Assembly: GCF_043876835.1 (NCBI RefSeq)
Contig: NZ_JBAWJZ010000001.1
Coordinates: 62,001 to 126,000 of the forward strand
Source: Yeosuana sp043876835
GTDB taxonomy: Bacteria; Bacteroidota; Bacteroidia; Flavobacteriales; Flavobacteriaceae
Direction of reading: 5' to 3'
DNA length: 64,000 nt
Positions 53,071 to 61,869 of this stretch are shown one piece after another (within the stretch, counting starts at the first letter, position 1; every line of letters begins with the position of its first letter). The position numbers and the translations under genes were made by a program. Below the pieces are notes generated by a model. That model worked only from the letters and a program-made list of their open reading frames with translations, was not told the origin of the DNA and made no database searches.

Positions 53071-53652
53071 ATGAAAACCAAAATTTTATTACTCATTCTA
53101 GTAAGCATTTTTGTTTACTCTTGCAATTCTCATAACGAGAAAAAAGATAACGAAACGTTTTATGAACCCGCAACACCAGACTCGATCAACATGATTAAGA
53201 GAGGTGAATACCTTGTTGATTTTGGTGGATGTCACCATTGTCATTCTCCTAAAATTATGACTGAAAGAGGACCTATCCCTGATCCAAATCGCTTACTTTC
53301 GGGTCATCCTTCAGATGAGATATTACCTCCATATGACAAAGAAACAGCTAATGGATATTTGTTGCTTTCTATGGGCCTTACATCATTTAAAGGGCCATGG
53401 GGAACTTCCTTTGCTGCTAATCTCACACCTGATGATACTGGTATCGCTACATGGTCTGAAGAGCAATTTTTTATGGCTATACGAAAAGGGAAATTTAAAG
53501 GATTAGAAAGTAGTAGGCAATTATTACCTCCAATGCCTTGGGAAGACTTTGCAAAATTAACAGATCAAGATCTTAAATCTATTTTCATCTATCTTAAAAG
53601 CATAAAACCTGTTGAAAACATAGTACCTTCTGCAATACCACCACAAATGTAG
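53071..53652 (+). CDS. Monoheme cytochrome c lipoprotein
   Basis: 193 aa. The lipobox ends at C18 (FVYSC). A heme motif CHHCH (C54-H58) sits in GEYLVDFGGCHHCHSPK, and the LLPPMPWEDFAKLTDQDLKSI segment supplies a possible axial Met. The layout resembles the cytochrome subunits of membrane alcohol or aldehyde dehydrogenases, but no dehydrogenase is adjacent. A periplasmic electron carrier. Confidence 0.82.
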   Translation: MKTKILLLILVSIFVYSCNSHNEKKDNETFYEPATPDSINMIKRGEYLVDFGGCHHCHSPKIMTERGPIPDPNRLLSGHPSDEILPPYDKETANGYLLLSMGLTSFKGPWGTSFAANLTPDDTGIATWSEEQFFMAIRKGKFKGLESSRQLLPPMPWEDFAKLTDQDLKSIFIYLKSIKPVENIVPSAIPPQM

Positions 53653-53666
53653 AATTTTAGCTTTTT

Positions 53667-53717
53667 ACAACATACCTATAAACATATTTGAAAAATAAAT
53701 CTGCTTAGGTATGTTGT
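53667..53717 (+). terminator. Long-loop terminator after the cytochrome lipoprotein
   Basis: A perfect 11-bp stem ACAACATACCT/AGGTATGTTGT with a 29-nt loop, followed by GTTTTTTATG. Confidence 0.7.
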
Positions 53718-53730
53718 GTTTTTTATGTTT

Positions 53731-53851
53731 TTAGCTCTCATGGTGCAACTCTACTTCTAATCCATGAAGACTTGGGGTGATACGTATTTGACAAGCTAAT
53801 CTGCTGTTTTGTTTTACATAAAATGCTTCAGAAAAAATAACATAATACCTC
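53731..53851 (-). pseudogene. Truncated copy of the 2Fe-2S ferredoxin gene
   Basis: Minus-strand translation gives SEAFYVKQNSRLACQIRITP, SLHGLEVEL, HHES and stop. The C-terminus of the intact ferredoxin at 59534 reads SEAFYVKQNSRLGCQIPIT, then AQLHGLEVELAPES. Only the last ~35-40 codons remain. The three upstream cluster cysteines and any start codon are missing. Orientation matches the intact gene, so the two copies bracket the rnf operon as direct repeats. Confidence 0.8.
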
Positions 53852-54001
53852 CCATACATTTTAAACAGATTTTAAAATAGTAACAAGAATTATATGTAAA
53901 TACTATTATTTCAATAAATGAAGATAATCAATTGCATTTTTTCAATTACTTCATTAACTATAACGTTATAGTCGTGCAAATCAAGCTATTATTATTTTTA
54001 A

Positions 54002-54045
54002 CTGACATAAATCATAAAATCTGAAAAACTCATATACTAACTTAG
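54002..54045 (+). promoter_or_regulatory. FNR-like box plus -7 box of the rnf operon
   Basis: CTGAC-ATAA-ATCAT (54002-54015; two arm mismatches) is centred 33 bp before the centre of TAACTTAG (54038-54045, one mismatch to TAnnTTTG). Each part is weak, but the spacing equals that of the four better sites. Confidence 0.55.
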
Positions 54046-54078
54046 CTATAAACATTATGCTTATAATTAAAAGGATAT

Positions 54079-54510
54079 ATGAATTCTCAATTGTCTAAAA
54101 AAAACACTTTTGTTCATTCAGGAATTATTTCAAAAATTAAAGGTAATTCTGTCATTGTTTCTTTAGGGCAAAACATTAACTGTGAAGCTTGTCATGCTAA
54201 AGGAGCCTGTGGTATTTCAGAATCTAGCACAAAAGAAATTGAAATAATTAATTCTATCGATTCCTTTAAAATTAATGAAAATGTAAATGTGGTTTTAAAA
54301 AAATCATTAGGCTTAAAAGCGGTGTTTTGGGCCTATGTTTTCCCATTTATTTTAATGTTTTCCACTTTAATAATAACAAATGTTTTTTTTAAAGAATGGT
54401 TAGCTGGATTAGCTTCAATTTTTGTGCTATTACCATATTATTTTATTCTTTATTTATTACAAAACAAACTAAAAAGAGCCTTTAAAATATCAATATTAAA
54501 ATATAATTAA
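54079..54510 (+). CDS. SoxR-reducing/RseC-family protein
   Basis: 143 aa. An N-terminal Cys-rich segment NCEACHAKGACG (about 35-46) is followed by two transmembrane helices (about 78-97 and 100-125). This is RseC architecture; in Rnf/Rsx clusters the protein is a membrane-bound Fe-S or thiol partner. It is the first gene of the rnf operon, 2 bp before rnfB. Confidence 0.82.
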   Translation: MNSQLSKKNTFVHSGIISKIKGNSVIVSLGQNINCEACHAKGACGISESSTKEIEIINSIDSFKINENVNVVLKKSLGLKAVFWAYVFPFILMFSTLIITNVFFKEWLAGLASIFVLLPYYFILYLLQNKLKRAFKISILKYN

Positions 54511-54512
54511 GA

Positions 54513-55403
54513 ATGACAAATTCGGTTTTATATAGCGTTCTTTTATTATCCTCTTTAGGCGGAATTGCAGCAATTATTTTATATGTGGCTTCAAAAAAAT
54601 TCTATGTTTATGAAAACCCTTTAATAGGTGAAGTAGAAGATATTTTACCTAGTGCAAATTGTGGAGGTTGTGGCTCACCTGGATGTAAAGCATTCGCAGA
54701 AAAATTGGTAAATTCTGAAGATATTTCAAGCCTGTTTTGTCCAGTTGGCGGTAATGAAACCATGAAACTCATTTCCGAAACTTTAGGAAAAGAAGTTGCA
54801 GAAAAAGACCCTACTGTTGCTGTAGTAAGATGTCAAGGAAGTTGTGACGTTAGGCCAAAAACTACTGAATACCAGGGACCTAAATCATGTGCGATATCAG
54901 CCTTAATATATAGTGGTGAAACCGATTGTCAATTTGGTTGTTTAGGTGATGGCGATTGTGTGTCTGTTTGTAAGTTTGATGCCATGTATATGGATGAATC
55001 CACTGGCTTACCAGTTATTCTTACCGACAAATGTACATCTTGTGGAGCTTGCGTTGATGCCTGCCCAAGAAATATTATTGAAATGCGTCCTAGACACAAA
55101 AAAGATTTAAAAATATTTGTTGGTTGCCTAAATGAAGATAAAGGAGGCATTGCAAAAAAGGCTTGTGAAGTGGCTTGTATTGGTTGCTCAAAATGTGAAG
55201 ACATTTGTCCTAAAGGAGCCGTTAGCATGGCTGATAATTTAGCTTACATAGACCCAGTAATTTGCACGCTTTGTAGAAAATGTGTTGATGTTTGTCCAAC
55301 CCACTCCATTATTGAAACAAACTTTCCTCCCAGAAAAGTAAAAAAGGTTGAGACTGAAATTAAAGCAAATGTTGAATCTGTAAAATTAAATGCTGATGCT
55401 TAA
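54513..55403 (+). CDS. rnfB: Rnf electron-transport complex subunit B
   Basis: 296 aa. An N-terminal membrane helix (5-26) is followed by the RnfB Fe-S domain (ANCGGCGSPGCKAFAEKL with a later CPVGG) and ferredoxin-type clusters: CTSCGACVDAC, CIGCSKCEDIC and CTLCRKCVDVC, plus an extra Cys-rich CLGDGDCVSVC. It accepts electrons from reduced ferredoxin in the cytosol. It overlaps rnfC by 14 bp. Confidence 0.95.
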   Translation: MTNSVLYSVLLLSSLGGIAAIILYVASKKFYVYENPLIGEVEDILPSANCGGCGSPGCKAFAEKLVNSEDISSLFCPVGGNETMKLISETLGKEVAEKDPTVAVVRCQGSCDVRPKTTEYQGPKSCAISALIYSGETDCQFGCLGDGDCVSVCKFDAMYMDESTGLPVILTDKCTSCGACVDACPRNIIEMRPRHKKDLKIFVGCLNEDKGGIAKKACEVACIGCSKCEDICPKGAVSMADNLAYIDPVICTLCRKCVDVCPTHSIIETNFPPRKVKKVETEIKANVESVKLNADA

Positions 55404-56724
55404 AACATTCCCAAAAGGTGGTATTCATCCTCCAGAAAACAAAATAACTTCAACAAAATCTATAAAAAGAATGCCTACCCCTAAAGTAGTGTATGTTCCT
55501 ATTTCACAACATATAGGTATTCCTGCAGAAATAACCGTTAATGTAAAAGACAAAGTAGAAATTGGTCAAGTTATTGCAAAATCAAGTGGATTTGTATCTT
55601 CAAATATTCATTCTCCTGTTTCAGGAACAGTAACTAAACTTGATAAGATTATTGATACAAGCGGATATAAAAAACAATGTATTGTTATAAGAACTGATAT
55701 TAAAGATGAAGCAAATTTTGAAGACATAGAATATCCTTTGAAAAAAGATATCAGCTTAGAACCCAAAGATATATTACAAAAAATAAATGAGTCTGGTATT
55801 GTAGGTTTGGGTGGTGCAACATTTCCTTCTCATGTAAAATTAAGTATTAAAGAAGGAGCAAAATTAGATTGCCTGATTATTAATGGTGTAGAATGTGAAC
55901 CTTACCTAACAGCCGATCACCGTTTAATGCTAGAAAAAACTGAGGAAATTATAGTTGGAATAAAAATTTTAATGTTTGCCCTACATATTGATATGGCTAT
56001 CATTGGGATTGAAAACAACAAAAAAAACGCCATTGAAGTTTTTAAAAATCTCACTACAAAAGAAAAAGGCATCAAAGTAGCTGCTTTAAAAGTAAAATAC
56101 CCTCAAGGTGGAGAAAAACAATTAGTAAGAGCCATTTTAAATAGAGAAGTTCCAAAAAACGGATTACCACTGGATGTTGGTGTTATTGTGCATAATGTAG
56201 GAACCATTTTCGCCATTTACCAAGCCATTCAGTACAACAAACCATTAACAGAACGTGTTGTAACAATTACTGGGAAAAAATTAGAAAACGCTTCTAACTA
56301 TTGGGTGAAAATTGGCACTCCAATCAAAGATTTGGTAGATGAAGTTGGCGGCTTACCAGAAGGCACTCGGAAAATTGTAAATGGAGGCCCTATGATGGGA
56401 AAAGCTATAAAAAACTTAGACGTTCCCGTTACAAAAGGCACCTCTGGAATTTTAGTGATTCATGAAGATGAAGCCAGCAGAGGTGAACAAAAAAATTGCA
56501 TTCGTTGCGGTGAATGTGTAGACGTTTGCCCTATGGGATTGGAACCTCATCTTTTAATGAATTTAACAGAAAAAGGGAAGTATGATGATGCTTCAAATGA
56601 AGATATCATGACCTGCATTGAGTGTGGTTCATGCAGTTATATATGTCCTTCACACCGCCCTTTGTTAGACTACATAAGATTTGGAAAAAATATTGTAAAA
56701 AAATTAAATACATCAAAAAACTAA
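55390..56724 (+). CDS. rnfC: Rnf electron-transport complex subunit C
   Basis: 444 aa. The family N-terminus is FPKGGIHPPENK. The NADH/FMN-binding domain includes GIVGLGGATFPSHVKLS and NGVECEPYLTADHRLM. Two [4Fe-4S] motifs are CIRCGECVDVCP and CIECGSCSYICP. It exchanges electrons with NAD. The start may be the ATG at 55390 or 55396. A shorter tail than the E. coli RsxC repeats is normal outside Proteobacteria. Confidence 0.95.
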   Translation: MLMLKTFPKGGIHPPENKITSTKSIKRMPTPKVVYVPISQHIGIPAEITVNVKDKVEIGQVIAKSSGFVSSNIHSPVSGTVTKLDKIIDTSGYKKQCIVIRTDIKDEANFEDIEYPLKKDISLEPKDILQKINESGIVGLGGATFPSHVKLSIKEGAKLDCLIINGVECEPYLTADHRLMLEKTEEIIVGIKILMFALHIDMAIIGIENNKKNAIEVFKNLTTKEKGIKVAALKVKYPQGGEKQLVRAILNREVPKNGLPLDVGVIVHNVGTIFAIYQAIQYNKPLTERVVTITGKKLENASNYWVKIGTPIKDLVDEVGGLPEGTRKIVNGGPMMGKAIKNLDVPVTKGTSGILVIHEDEASRGEQKNCIRCGECVDVCPMGLEPHLLMNLTEKGKYDDASNEDIMTCIECGSCSYICPSHRPLLDYIRFGKNIVKKLNTSKN

Positions 56725-56726
56725 CT

Positions 56727-57737
56727 ATGAGTACGCAACCAATCATTGTATCTGCTTCACCGCATGTTCATTCAGATAGAACGTCAAAAAAACTCATGTA
56801 CGATGTAGTAATCGCATTAATTCCTGCATTTATAGTTTCATTATATGTGTTTGGAATAGGTGCATTAATTGTAACCTCAATAGCTATTATTTCCTGTTTA
56901 CTTTTTGAATACCTTATTCAAAAATACCTTTTAAAAACCGCTGTAACAATAACCGATGGATCGGCATTAATAACTGGTATTTTATTAGCATTTAACCTGC
57001 CTTCAAACTTACCTATTTGGATGATTATTGTGGGTAGTTTGGTTGCTATTGGCGTTGCCAAGTCATCATTTGGAGGTTTAGGTTTTAATATCTTTAATCC
57101 TGCTTTAGTAGGTCGTGTCTTTCTTTTAGTATCATTCCCTGTACAAATGACCTTATGGCCAACTGCTATTGTAAATAATTCAACGGTTGTTGATGCCGTT
57201 ACAGGAGCGACTCCTTTAGGTGTTATTAAAGAGGGCTTGCAATATGGGGAAACTATAACCCAAATGAGCACAAAAATACCTTCAATAATAGATATGCTTC
57301 TTGGCTTTACTGGTGGTTCTCTTGGAGAAATGTCGGCGTTAGCTTTAATTATTGGGGGATTATTTTTAATAATAAGAAAAGTAATCTCCTGGCATATTCC
57401 AGTTATCATGCTTACAACAATGATGCTTATGACTGGTGTTTTTTGGTTTATAGATCCAGAACATTATGCGAATCCAATAATTCATATTTTATCTGGTGGT
57501 GCCATTCTAGGAGCATTTTTTATGGCAACCGATTTGGTTACCAGCCCCATGACTAAAAAAGGTATGGTAGTTTTTGCCATTGGCATTGGAATTATTACCA
57601 TAGTCATCAGGCTTTTCGGAGCTTATCCTGAAGGTGTTTCATTTGCTATTTTAATTATGAATGCCTTCGTGCCATTAATCAATAAATATTTTAAGCCTCG
57701 AAGATTTGGCTCTAAAATAAAAGCTAAAATCATGTAG
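56727..57737 (+). CDS. rnfD: Rnf electron-transport complex subunit D
   Basis: 336 aa from the ATG at 56727, 2 bp after rnfC. A longer frame reaching back into rnfC is rejected. It starts MSTQPIIVSASPHVHSD, as in the family, with about 9-10 membrane helices. The covalent-FMN motif is VTGATPLG with T162. It forms part of the ion-translocating membrane core. Confidence 0.95.
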   Translation: MSTQPIIVSASPHVHSDRTSKKLMYDVVIALIPAFIVSLYVFGIGALIVTSIAIISCLLFEYLIQKYLLKTAVTITDGSALITGILLAFNLPSNLPIWMIIVGSLVAIGVAKSSFGGLGFNIFNPALVGRVFLLVSFPVQMTLWPTAIVNNSTVVDAVTGATPLGVIKEGLQYGETITQMSTKIPSIIDMLLGFTGGSLGEMSALALIIGGLFLIIRKVISWHIPVIMLTTMMLMTGVFWFIDPEHYANPIIHILSGGAILGAFFMATDLVTSPMTKKGMVVFAIGIGIITIVIRLFGAYPEGVSFAILIMNAFVPLINKYFKPRRFGSKIKAKIM

Positions 57738-57739
57738 TT

Positions 57740-58336
57740 ATGAGCAAGAAAGAATCAACCTTTTTAGGGATGTTGTTATCGCTTTTGATAATCACACTAA
57801 TATCCGGATTTTCATTAGGGTATGTAAACGATTTAACTATAGAACCTAAAGCTAAAGCTAAATTAGAGAAGAAAATAAACGCCTTAAAATTAGTTTTACC
57901 AACTTTTGATAACAACCCTGTTGAAGATATGAGACTTGTTAAATCTGAAAAGTCCTCAGATAGTATAGAAGTTTATCCTGCGTATTTAAACAATCAATTT
58001 GTTGGCGCAGCCATTATAGGTTCAACAGATAAAGGATTCAGTGGATTAGTAAAAATCATGATTGGTTTCAAGCCTTCTGGCGATATCGAGAACGTGGTCG
58101 TTCTAGAACAAAAGGAAACTCCAGGTTTAGGAACAAGAATGACGGAAGATAAATTTTTACAACAATTTAAAGGCGTTAATATTTCCACATTTAAATTAAA
58201 GGTAAAGAAAGATGGCGGTGACGTTGAAGCCTTAACAGGTGCTACTATTTCATCTAGAGCATTTTGTGATGCCACACAAACGGCTTATGATGCTTTTATA
58301 AAAAATAATAGTTCATTAATTGAATTGAAACATTAA
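57740..58336 (+). CDS. rnfG: Rnf electron-transport complex subunit G
   Basis: 198 aa. One N-terminal membrane helix (about 8-28) is followed by a periplasmic FMN-binding domain with the flavinylation motif LTGATISS (T169) and the EQKETPGLGTRM loop. It transfers electrons between flavins of the complex on the outer face. It has a 2-bp gap to rnfD. The covalent FMN needs an ApbE transferase, which is not in this window. Confidence 0.94.
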   Translation: MSKKESTFLGMLLSLLIITLISGFSLGYVNDLTIEPKAKAKLEKKINALKLVLPTFDNNPVEDMRLVKSEKSSDSIEVYPAYLNNQFVGAAIIGSTDKGFSGLVKIMIGFKPSGDIENVVVLEQKETPGLGTRMTEDKFLQQFKGVNISTFKLKVKKDGGDVEALTGATISSRAFCDATQTAYDAFIKNNSSLIELKH

Positions 58337-58341
58337 GAATT

Positions 58342-58950
58342 ATGGCTGAAAAATTAAATCAAAAGCAAAATTTCTTAAAAGGAATTATAAAAGAAAACCC
58401 AACGTTTGTTATGTTATTGGGTATGTGTCCAACACTAGGTGTAACATCATCAGCTTTTAATGGTTTAGGTATGGGTATGGCAACAGCCTTTGTACTACTC
58501 ATGTCTAATGTAGTAGTTTCATTAGTAAAAGGTGTTATTCCTGCTAAAGTTCGAATTCCGGCATTTATCATCATAATAGCTTCTTTTGTAACTATTGTAG
58601 AAATGATTTTAGAGGCTTTTGTGCCTTTTTTATATGAACAATTAGGAATTTTTATTCCGTTGATTGTAGTAAACTGTATTATTTTAGGAAGAGCTGAAGC
58701 TTTTGCTTCAAAAAACAATGTATTTTCCTCAGTTATTGATGCCTTAGGAATGGGATTAGGGTTTACAATAGCCTTAACCGTTTTAGGCTCAGTTAGAGAA
58801 ATATTGGGTAGTGGCAGTTTGTTTGGGCTTTCATTTGTTCCAGAAAACGCCAACACATTTATCTTGTTTATTTTGCCTCCAGGAGCCTTTATAGCATTGT
58901 CTTACTTAACTGTATTATTTAATAAAATTACTTCTAAAACAATTTCGTAA
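58342..58950 (+). CDS. rnfE: Rnf electron-transport complex subunit E
   Basis: 202 aa, about six membrane helices. Conserved sequence includes NPTFVMLLGMCPTLGVT and IPLIVVNCIILGRAEAFAS, with the intramembrane Cys of the RnfA/E fold. The stop overlaps the rnfA start by one base. With RnfA it forms the inverted-pair channel holding a membrane [2Fe-2S] cluster. Confidence 0.95.
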   Translation: MAEKLNQKQNFLKGIIKENPTFVMLLGMCPTLGVTSSAFNGLGMGMATAFVLLMSNVVVSLVKGVIPAKVRIPAFIIIIASFVTIVEMILEAFVPFLYEQLGIFIPLIVVNCIILGRAEAFASKNNVFSSVIDALGMGLGFTIALTVLGSVREILGSGSLFGLSFVPENANTFILFILPPGAFIALSYLTVLFNKITSKTIS

Positions 58951-59525
58951 TGGACTATTTAATTATACTCATAGCCGCAGTTTTTGTAAACAATATTGTA
59001 TTATCTCAGTTTTTAGGGATATGCCCTTTTTTAGGAGTCTCTAATAAAGTATCAACATCCATAGGAATGTCTGGTGCTGTATTATTTGTAATGACCATTG
59101 CCACAACTGTGACTTATTTATTACACCAATATGTTTTAGTTCCTGCAGGATTAAATTATTTAAGAACCATTTCGTTTATTTTAGTAATTGCTGCTTTAGT
59201 ACAAATGGTAGAAATTATTCTGAAAAAAGTAAGTCCTTCTCTATATCAAGCATTAGGTGTTTTTCTTCCTCTAATAACAACTAACTGTGCTGTTTTAGGT
59301 GTTGCCATATTAGCCATAGGATTAGAAAATAGCAGCTTGATAAAAGCCGTATTTTTTGCCATTTCAAACTCTCTAGGATTTGCTTTGGCCTTAATTGTTT
59401 TTGCCAGTATAAGGGAACAATTGGAGTTAGCAAATATTCCAAAAGGGATGAAAGGCGTGCCAATAAATCTGCTAGTAGCAGGACTTCTGGCTTTGGCCTT
59501 TTTAGGATTTACAGCATTGGTTTAA
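58950..59525 (+). CDS. rnfA: Rnf electron-transport complex subunit A
   Basis: 191 aa, about six membrane helices. Conserved sequence is VNNIVLSQFLGICPFLGVS and LPLITTNCAVLGVAILA. It is the last gene of the order rseC-B-C-D-G-E-A, a complete set. It is convergent with the ferredoxin gene 8 bp away, with no obvious hairpin between. Confidence 0.95.
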   Translation: MDYLIILIAAVFVNNIVLSQFLGICPFLGVSNKVSTSIGMSGAVLFVMTIATTVTYLLHQYVLVPAGLNYLRTISFILVIAALVQMVEIILKKVSPSLYQALGVFLPLITTNCAVLGVAILAIGLENSSLIKAVFFAISNSLGFALALIVFASIREQLELANIPKGMKGVPINLLVAGLLALAFLGFTALV

Positions 59526-59533
59526 AAGTTTGA

Positions 59534-59863
59534 CTAACTCTCTGGAGCCAACTCTACTTCTAATCCATGAAGTTGAGCCGTAATTGGAATTTGACAACCT
59601 AATCTGCTGTTTTGCTTTACATAAAATGCCTCAGATAACATAGCATCTTCCTCATCTCCTATTTCAGGTAAATCGGTATTGCTTAATATATAGCATTGAC
59701 AAGAAGCACACATTGCCATACCACCACAAACACCAATGGTTCCTTCCGGAGCCAATTCATAAGAACGTACAACTTCCATAAGATTCATTGCCATATCTGT
59801 GGGAGCCACAACATGATGCTGGGTTCCTTCTCTATCGGTTATTTTTATTGTAATATCTTGCAT
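59534..59863 (-). CDS. 2Fe-2S ferredoxin (adrenodoxin type)
   Basis: 109 aa. The cluster Cys pattern is CGGMAMCASCQC (C-x5-C-x2-C) plus a fourth Cys in SRLGCQIPIT, and the fold begins ITIKITDREGTQHHV. It is soluble. Position beside rnfA suggests it may exchange electrons with Rnf, although Rnf classically uses 2x[4Fe-4S] ferredoxin. A truncated copy lies on the other side of the operon (53731-53851). Confidence 0.9.
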   Translation of the reverse strand: MQDITIKITDREGTQHHVVAPTDMAMNLMEVVRSYELAPEGTIGVCGGMAMCASCQCYILSNTDLPEIGDEEDAMLSEAFYVKQNSRLGCQIPITAQLHGLEVELAPES

Positions 59864-60085
59864 CTTTAAAATAGGTTTTTCAGGACATTTCTTTTTATTC
59901 CTATAAAATTCTTTAAAATATTATACGAAATAGGGGCAAAAATAAAACTTAAATTTAAATAAAAAAATAATTCCTATTAAAATAATAGGAATAGTAGATT
60001 AAATACGAAAAACCACGATTTATCTAATAGAAATACAGAATGATTCTATTAAATATTATTTTAAAAAGTATTTGAAATATAAGGG

Positions 60086-60418
60086 CTAAGATTTTTTGCC
60101 GTTATTCCAGTATTGTGGTTTGGTATCTTCTGAGCGCTGTTCCCAATAATCTTGGTTTACTTTTCTCCCATCAAAGGTTTTTAATTTTCTTTGATACACC
60201 CAAATGGTAGGATTGAAAACCATATCGGTAACTGCTACAGTATATAATTGCGGGTCGTCTTCTGCTTTCTTTTTGTCTTCTTCAATTAAAACTTCAAGAC
60301 CATTATGTTCAAGCAGTTTTTTCAAAAAATCTTTGCGATTTTCAGAAACTCCCTTTTCAACAAAAGTGACTCTTGTATCTTCAATACTTCCAAACATATG
60401 ACTTCCTGATAATGGCAT
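60086..60418 (-). CDS. Conserved hypothetical protein downstream of nuoN
   Basis: 110 aa with no signal or membrane segment. It is charged throughout, with a short alpha/beta domain (RKDFLKKLLEHNGLEVLIEE, LYTVAVTDMVFNPTIWVY) and an aromatic C-terminus. I do not recognise a family. It begins 6 bp after nuoN and is probably co-transcribed with the nuo operon. Confidence 0.65.
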   Translation of the reverse strand: MPLSGSHMFGSIEDTRVTFVEKGVSENRKDFLKKLLEHNGLEVLIEEDKKKAEDDPQLYTVAVTDMVFNPTIWVYQRKLKTFDGRKVNQDYWEQRSEDTKPQYWNNGKKS

Positions 60419-60424
60419 AGCTTA

Positions 60425-61852
60425 TTAATTTAAATTTTTACTTAATTCAAAAATATAATCATATAACGGACTGTAAAGACCTAAAACTAAAATACCTATA
60501 ACGGTTACTAAAAGTCCCAATCTCATGTATAATCTATTCTTAAAATATGGGATAGCATGATCGCTAGTTCTTAAAAACATAGCTCTTACAACTAATAAAT
60601 AATAATATAAAGAGATAGTCACATTAACAACCGCTAAAAAAACCAATAAATAATACCCTTCACTTGCAGCTGCAGTATATAAGAAGAACTTGCCAAAAAA
60701 TCCTGCCACTGGCGGAATTCCAGCTAATGAAAACAGAGCCAGCATCATGACCAAACTTAAGTTAGGATTGGTTCTGTATAAGCCTTCATAGTCATTCATA
60801 TTCTCTTTACCAGTTTTTAATGAAATGGCTTGAACAACACCAAAAGCGGCTAAGTTTGAAAAGATATAAATCAATACAAAGTAAATGATGGAGGCGGTTC
60901 CTAAATGTGTTCCAGTAATTAAACCCAATAAAATAAATCCTGCTTGAGCAATAGAAGAAAATGCCAAAAAGCGCTTCATGTTTTGCTGTCTAAGAGCAAA
61001 TAGGTTACCTATAAACATGGTAGCTATAGCTATTACATAAATAATATTTACCCAAACATGCATTAACGCTTTGAAAACAGTAAACATTAAAATCATGAGT
61101 ATAAAAACGGCTGCACCCTTTGAAATAACAGATAAGTATGAAGCAATACTAACCGGTGATCCTTCATACACATCGGCGGTCCAGAAATGAAATGGTACTA
61201 ATGATATTTTAAAAGCTAATCCGGCAAAGAACAACACAAACCCTAATATAGTCAGATTAGTAGGTGCAATCACCTTGATAATATCGTCAAAATAAATAGA
61301 TCCAGAAGTTGCATAGAGCATTGAAATACCAAATAAGGAAACTCCAGATGCTAGAGCAGCAGACAATATAAATTTTATTCCGGCCTCACTGGAAATTCTT
61401 TTAGTCACTTCAAAAGCAGCTAAAGCAGCAACTGGTAATGTTGAAAGTTCCAATCCTAAATAAAACATTAAGAAATCGCCTGCAGAGATCATAAAATACA
61501 TTCCTAACAAAGAAGAAAATAAGAGTATGAAAAATTCTGCTCCTTTGTTATTGTTCACGATTTTATCTTCCAACCAATCTGCAGATTGGAGCAATAAAAT
61601 AAAGACCCCTACATTAAGTACATTTTTAAAAAAGTGAATTAACTCACTTGTTCTAAACATTCCACCAAACAAGTTACTTGACTGCATTGGTAAAAACCCA
61701 ATTATAGTATGAATACCAAATAAGAAAATAGCCAAATGTACAATACTTTGCTTTTTGGTTTTATTTATTGCAATTTCGGCTGCTACCAACAATAAAATAA
61801 TTGTGAGTAGTATAATTTCTTGCCGCATTAATAAAAAGCTACTAAAATTCAT
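60425..61852 (-). CDS. nuoN: NADH-quinone oxidoreductase subunit N
   Basis: 475 aa with about 13-14 membrane helices. Antiporter-like markers are ELSTLPVAALAAF, a central LVPFHFWTADVYEGSP and the Lys-bearing FSSIAQAGFILLGL. It is a proton-pumping subunit of complex I. It is 17 bp after nuoM and typically the last nuo gene. Confidence 0.95.
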   Translation of the reverse strand: MNFSSFLLMRQEIILLTIILLLVAAEIAINKTKKQSIVHLAIFLFGIHTIIGFLPMQSSNLFGGMFRTSELIHFFKNVLNVGVFILLLQSADWLEDKIVNNNKGAEFFILLFSSLLGMYFMISAGDFLMFYLGLELSTLPVAALAAFEVTKRISSEAGIKFILSAALASGVSLFGISMLYATSGSIYFDDIIKVIAPTNLTILGFVLFFAGLAFKISLVPFHFWTADVYEGSPVSIASYLSVISKGAAVFILMILMFTVFKALMHVWVNIIYVIAIATMFIGNLFALRQQNMKRFLAFSSIAQAGFILLGLITGTHLGTASIIYFVLIYIFSNLAAFGVVQAISLKTGKENMNDYEGLYRTNPNLSLVMMLALFSLAGIPPVAGFFGKFFLYTAAASEGYYLLVFLAVVNVTISLYYYLLVVRAMFLRTSDHAIPYFKNRLYMRLGLLVTVIGILVLGLYSPLYDYIFELSKNLN

Positions 61853-61869
61853 TAGTTATCTGTTTAATT

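Noticed and set aside
56622..56726. Longer rnfD reading frame extending into rnfC
   Set aside because: The extra 35 residues are an out-of-frame read of rnfC; the family N-terminus begins at 56727.
54079..59525. Na+-translocating NADH:quinone reductase (nqr)
   Set aside because: RnfB with its multiple ferredoxin-type clusters, RnfC with two 4Fe-4S motifs and no NqrF identify the Rnf complex.
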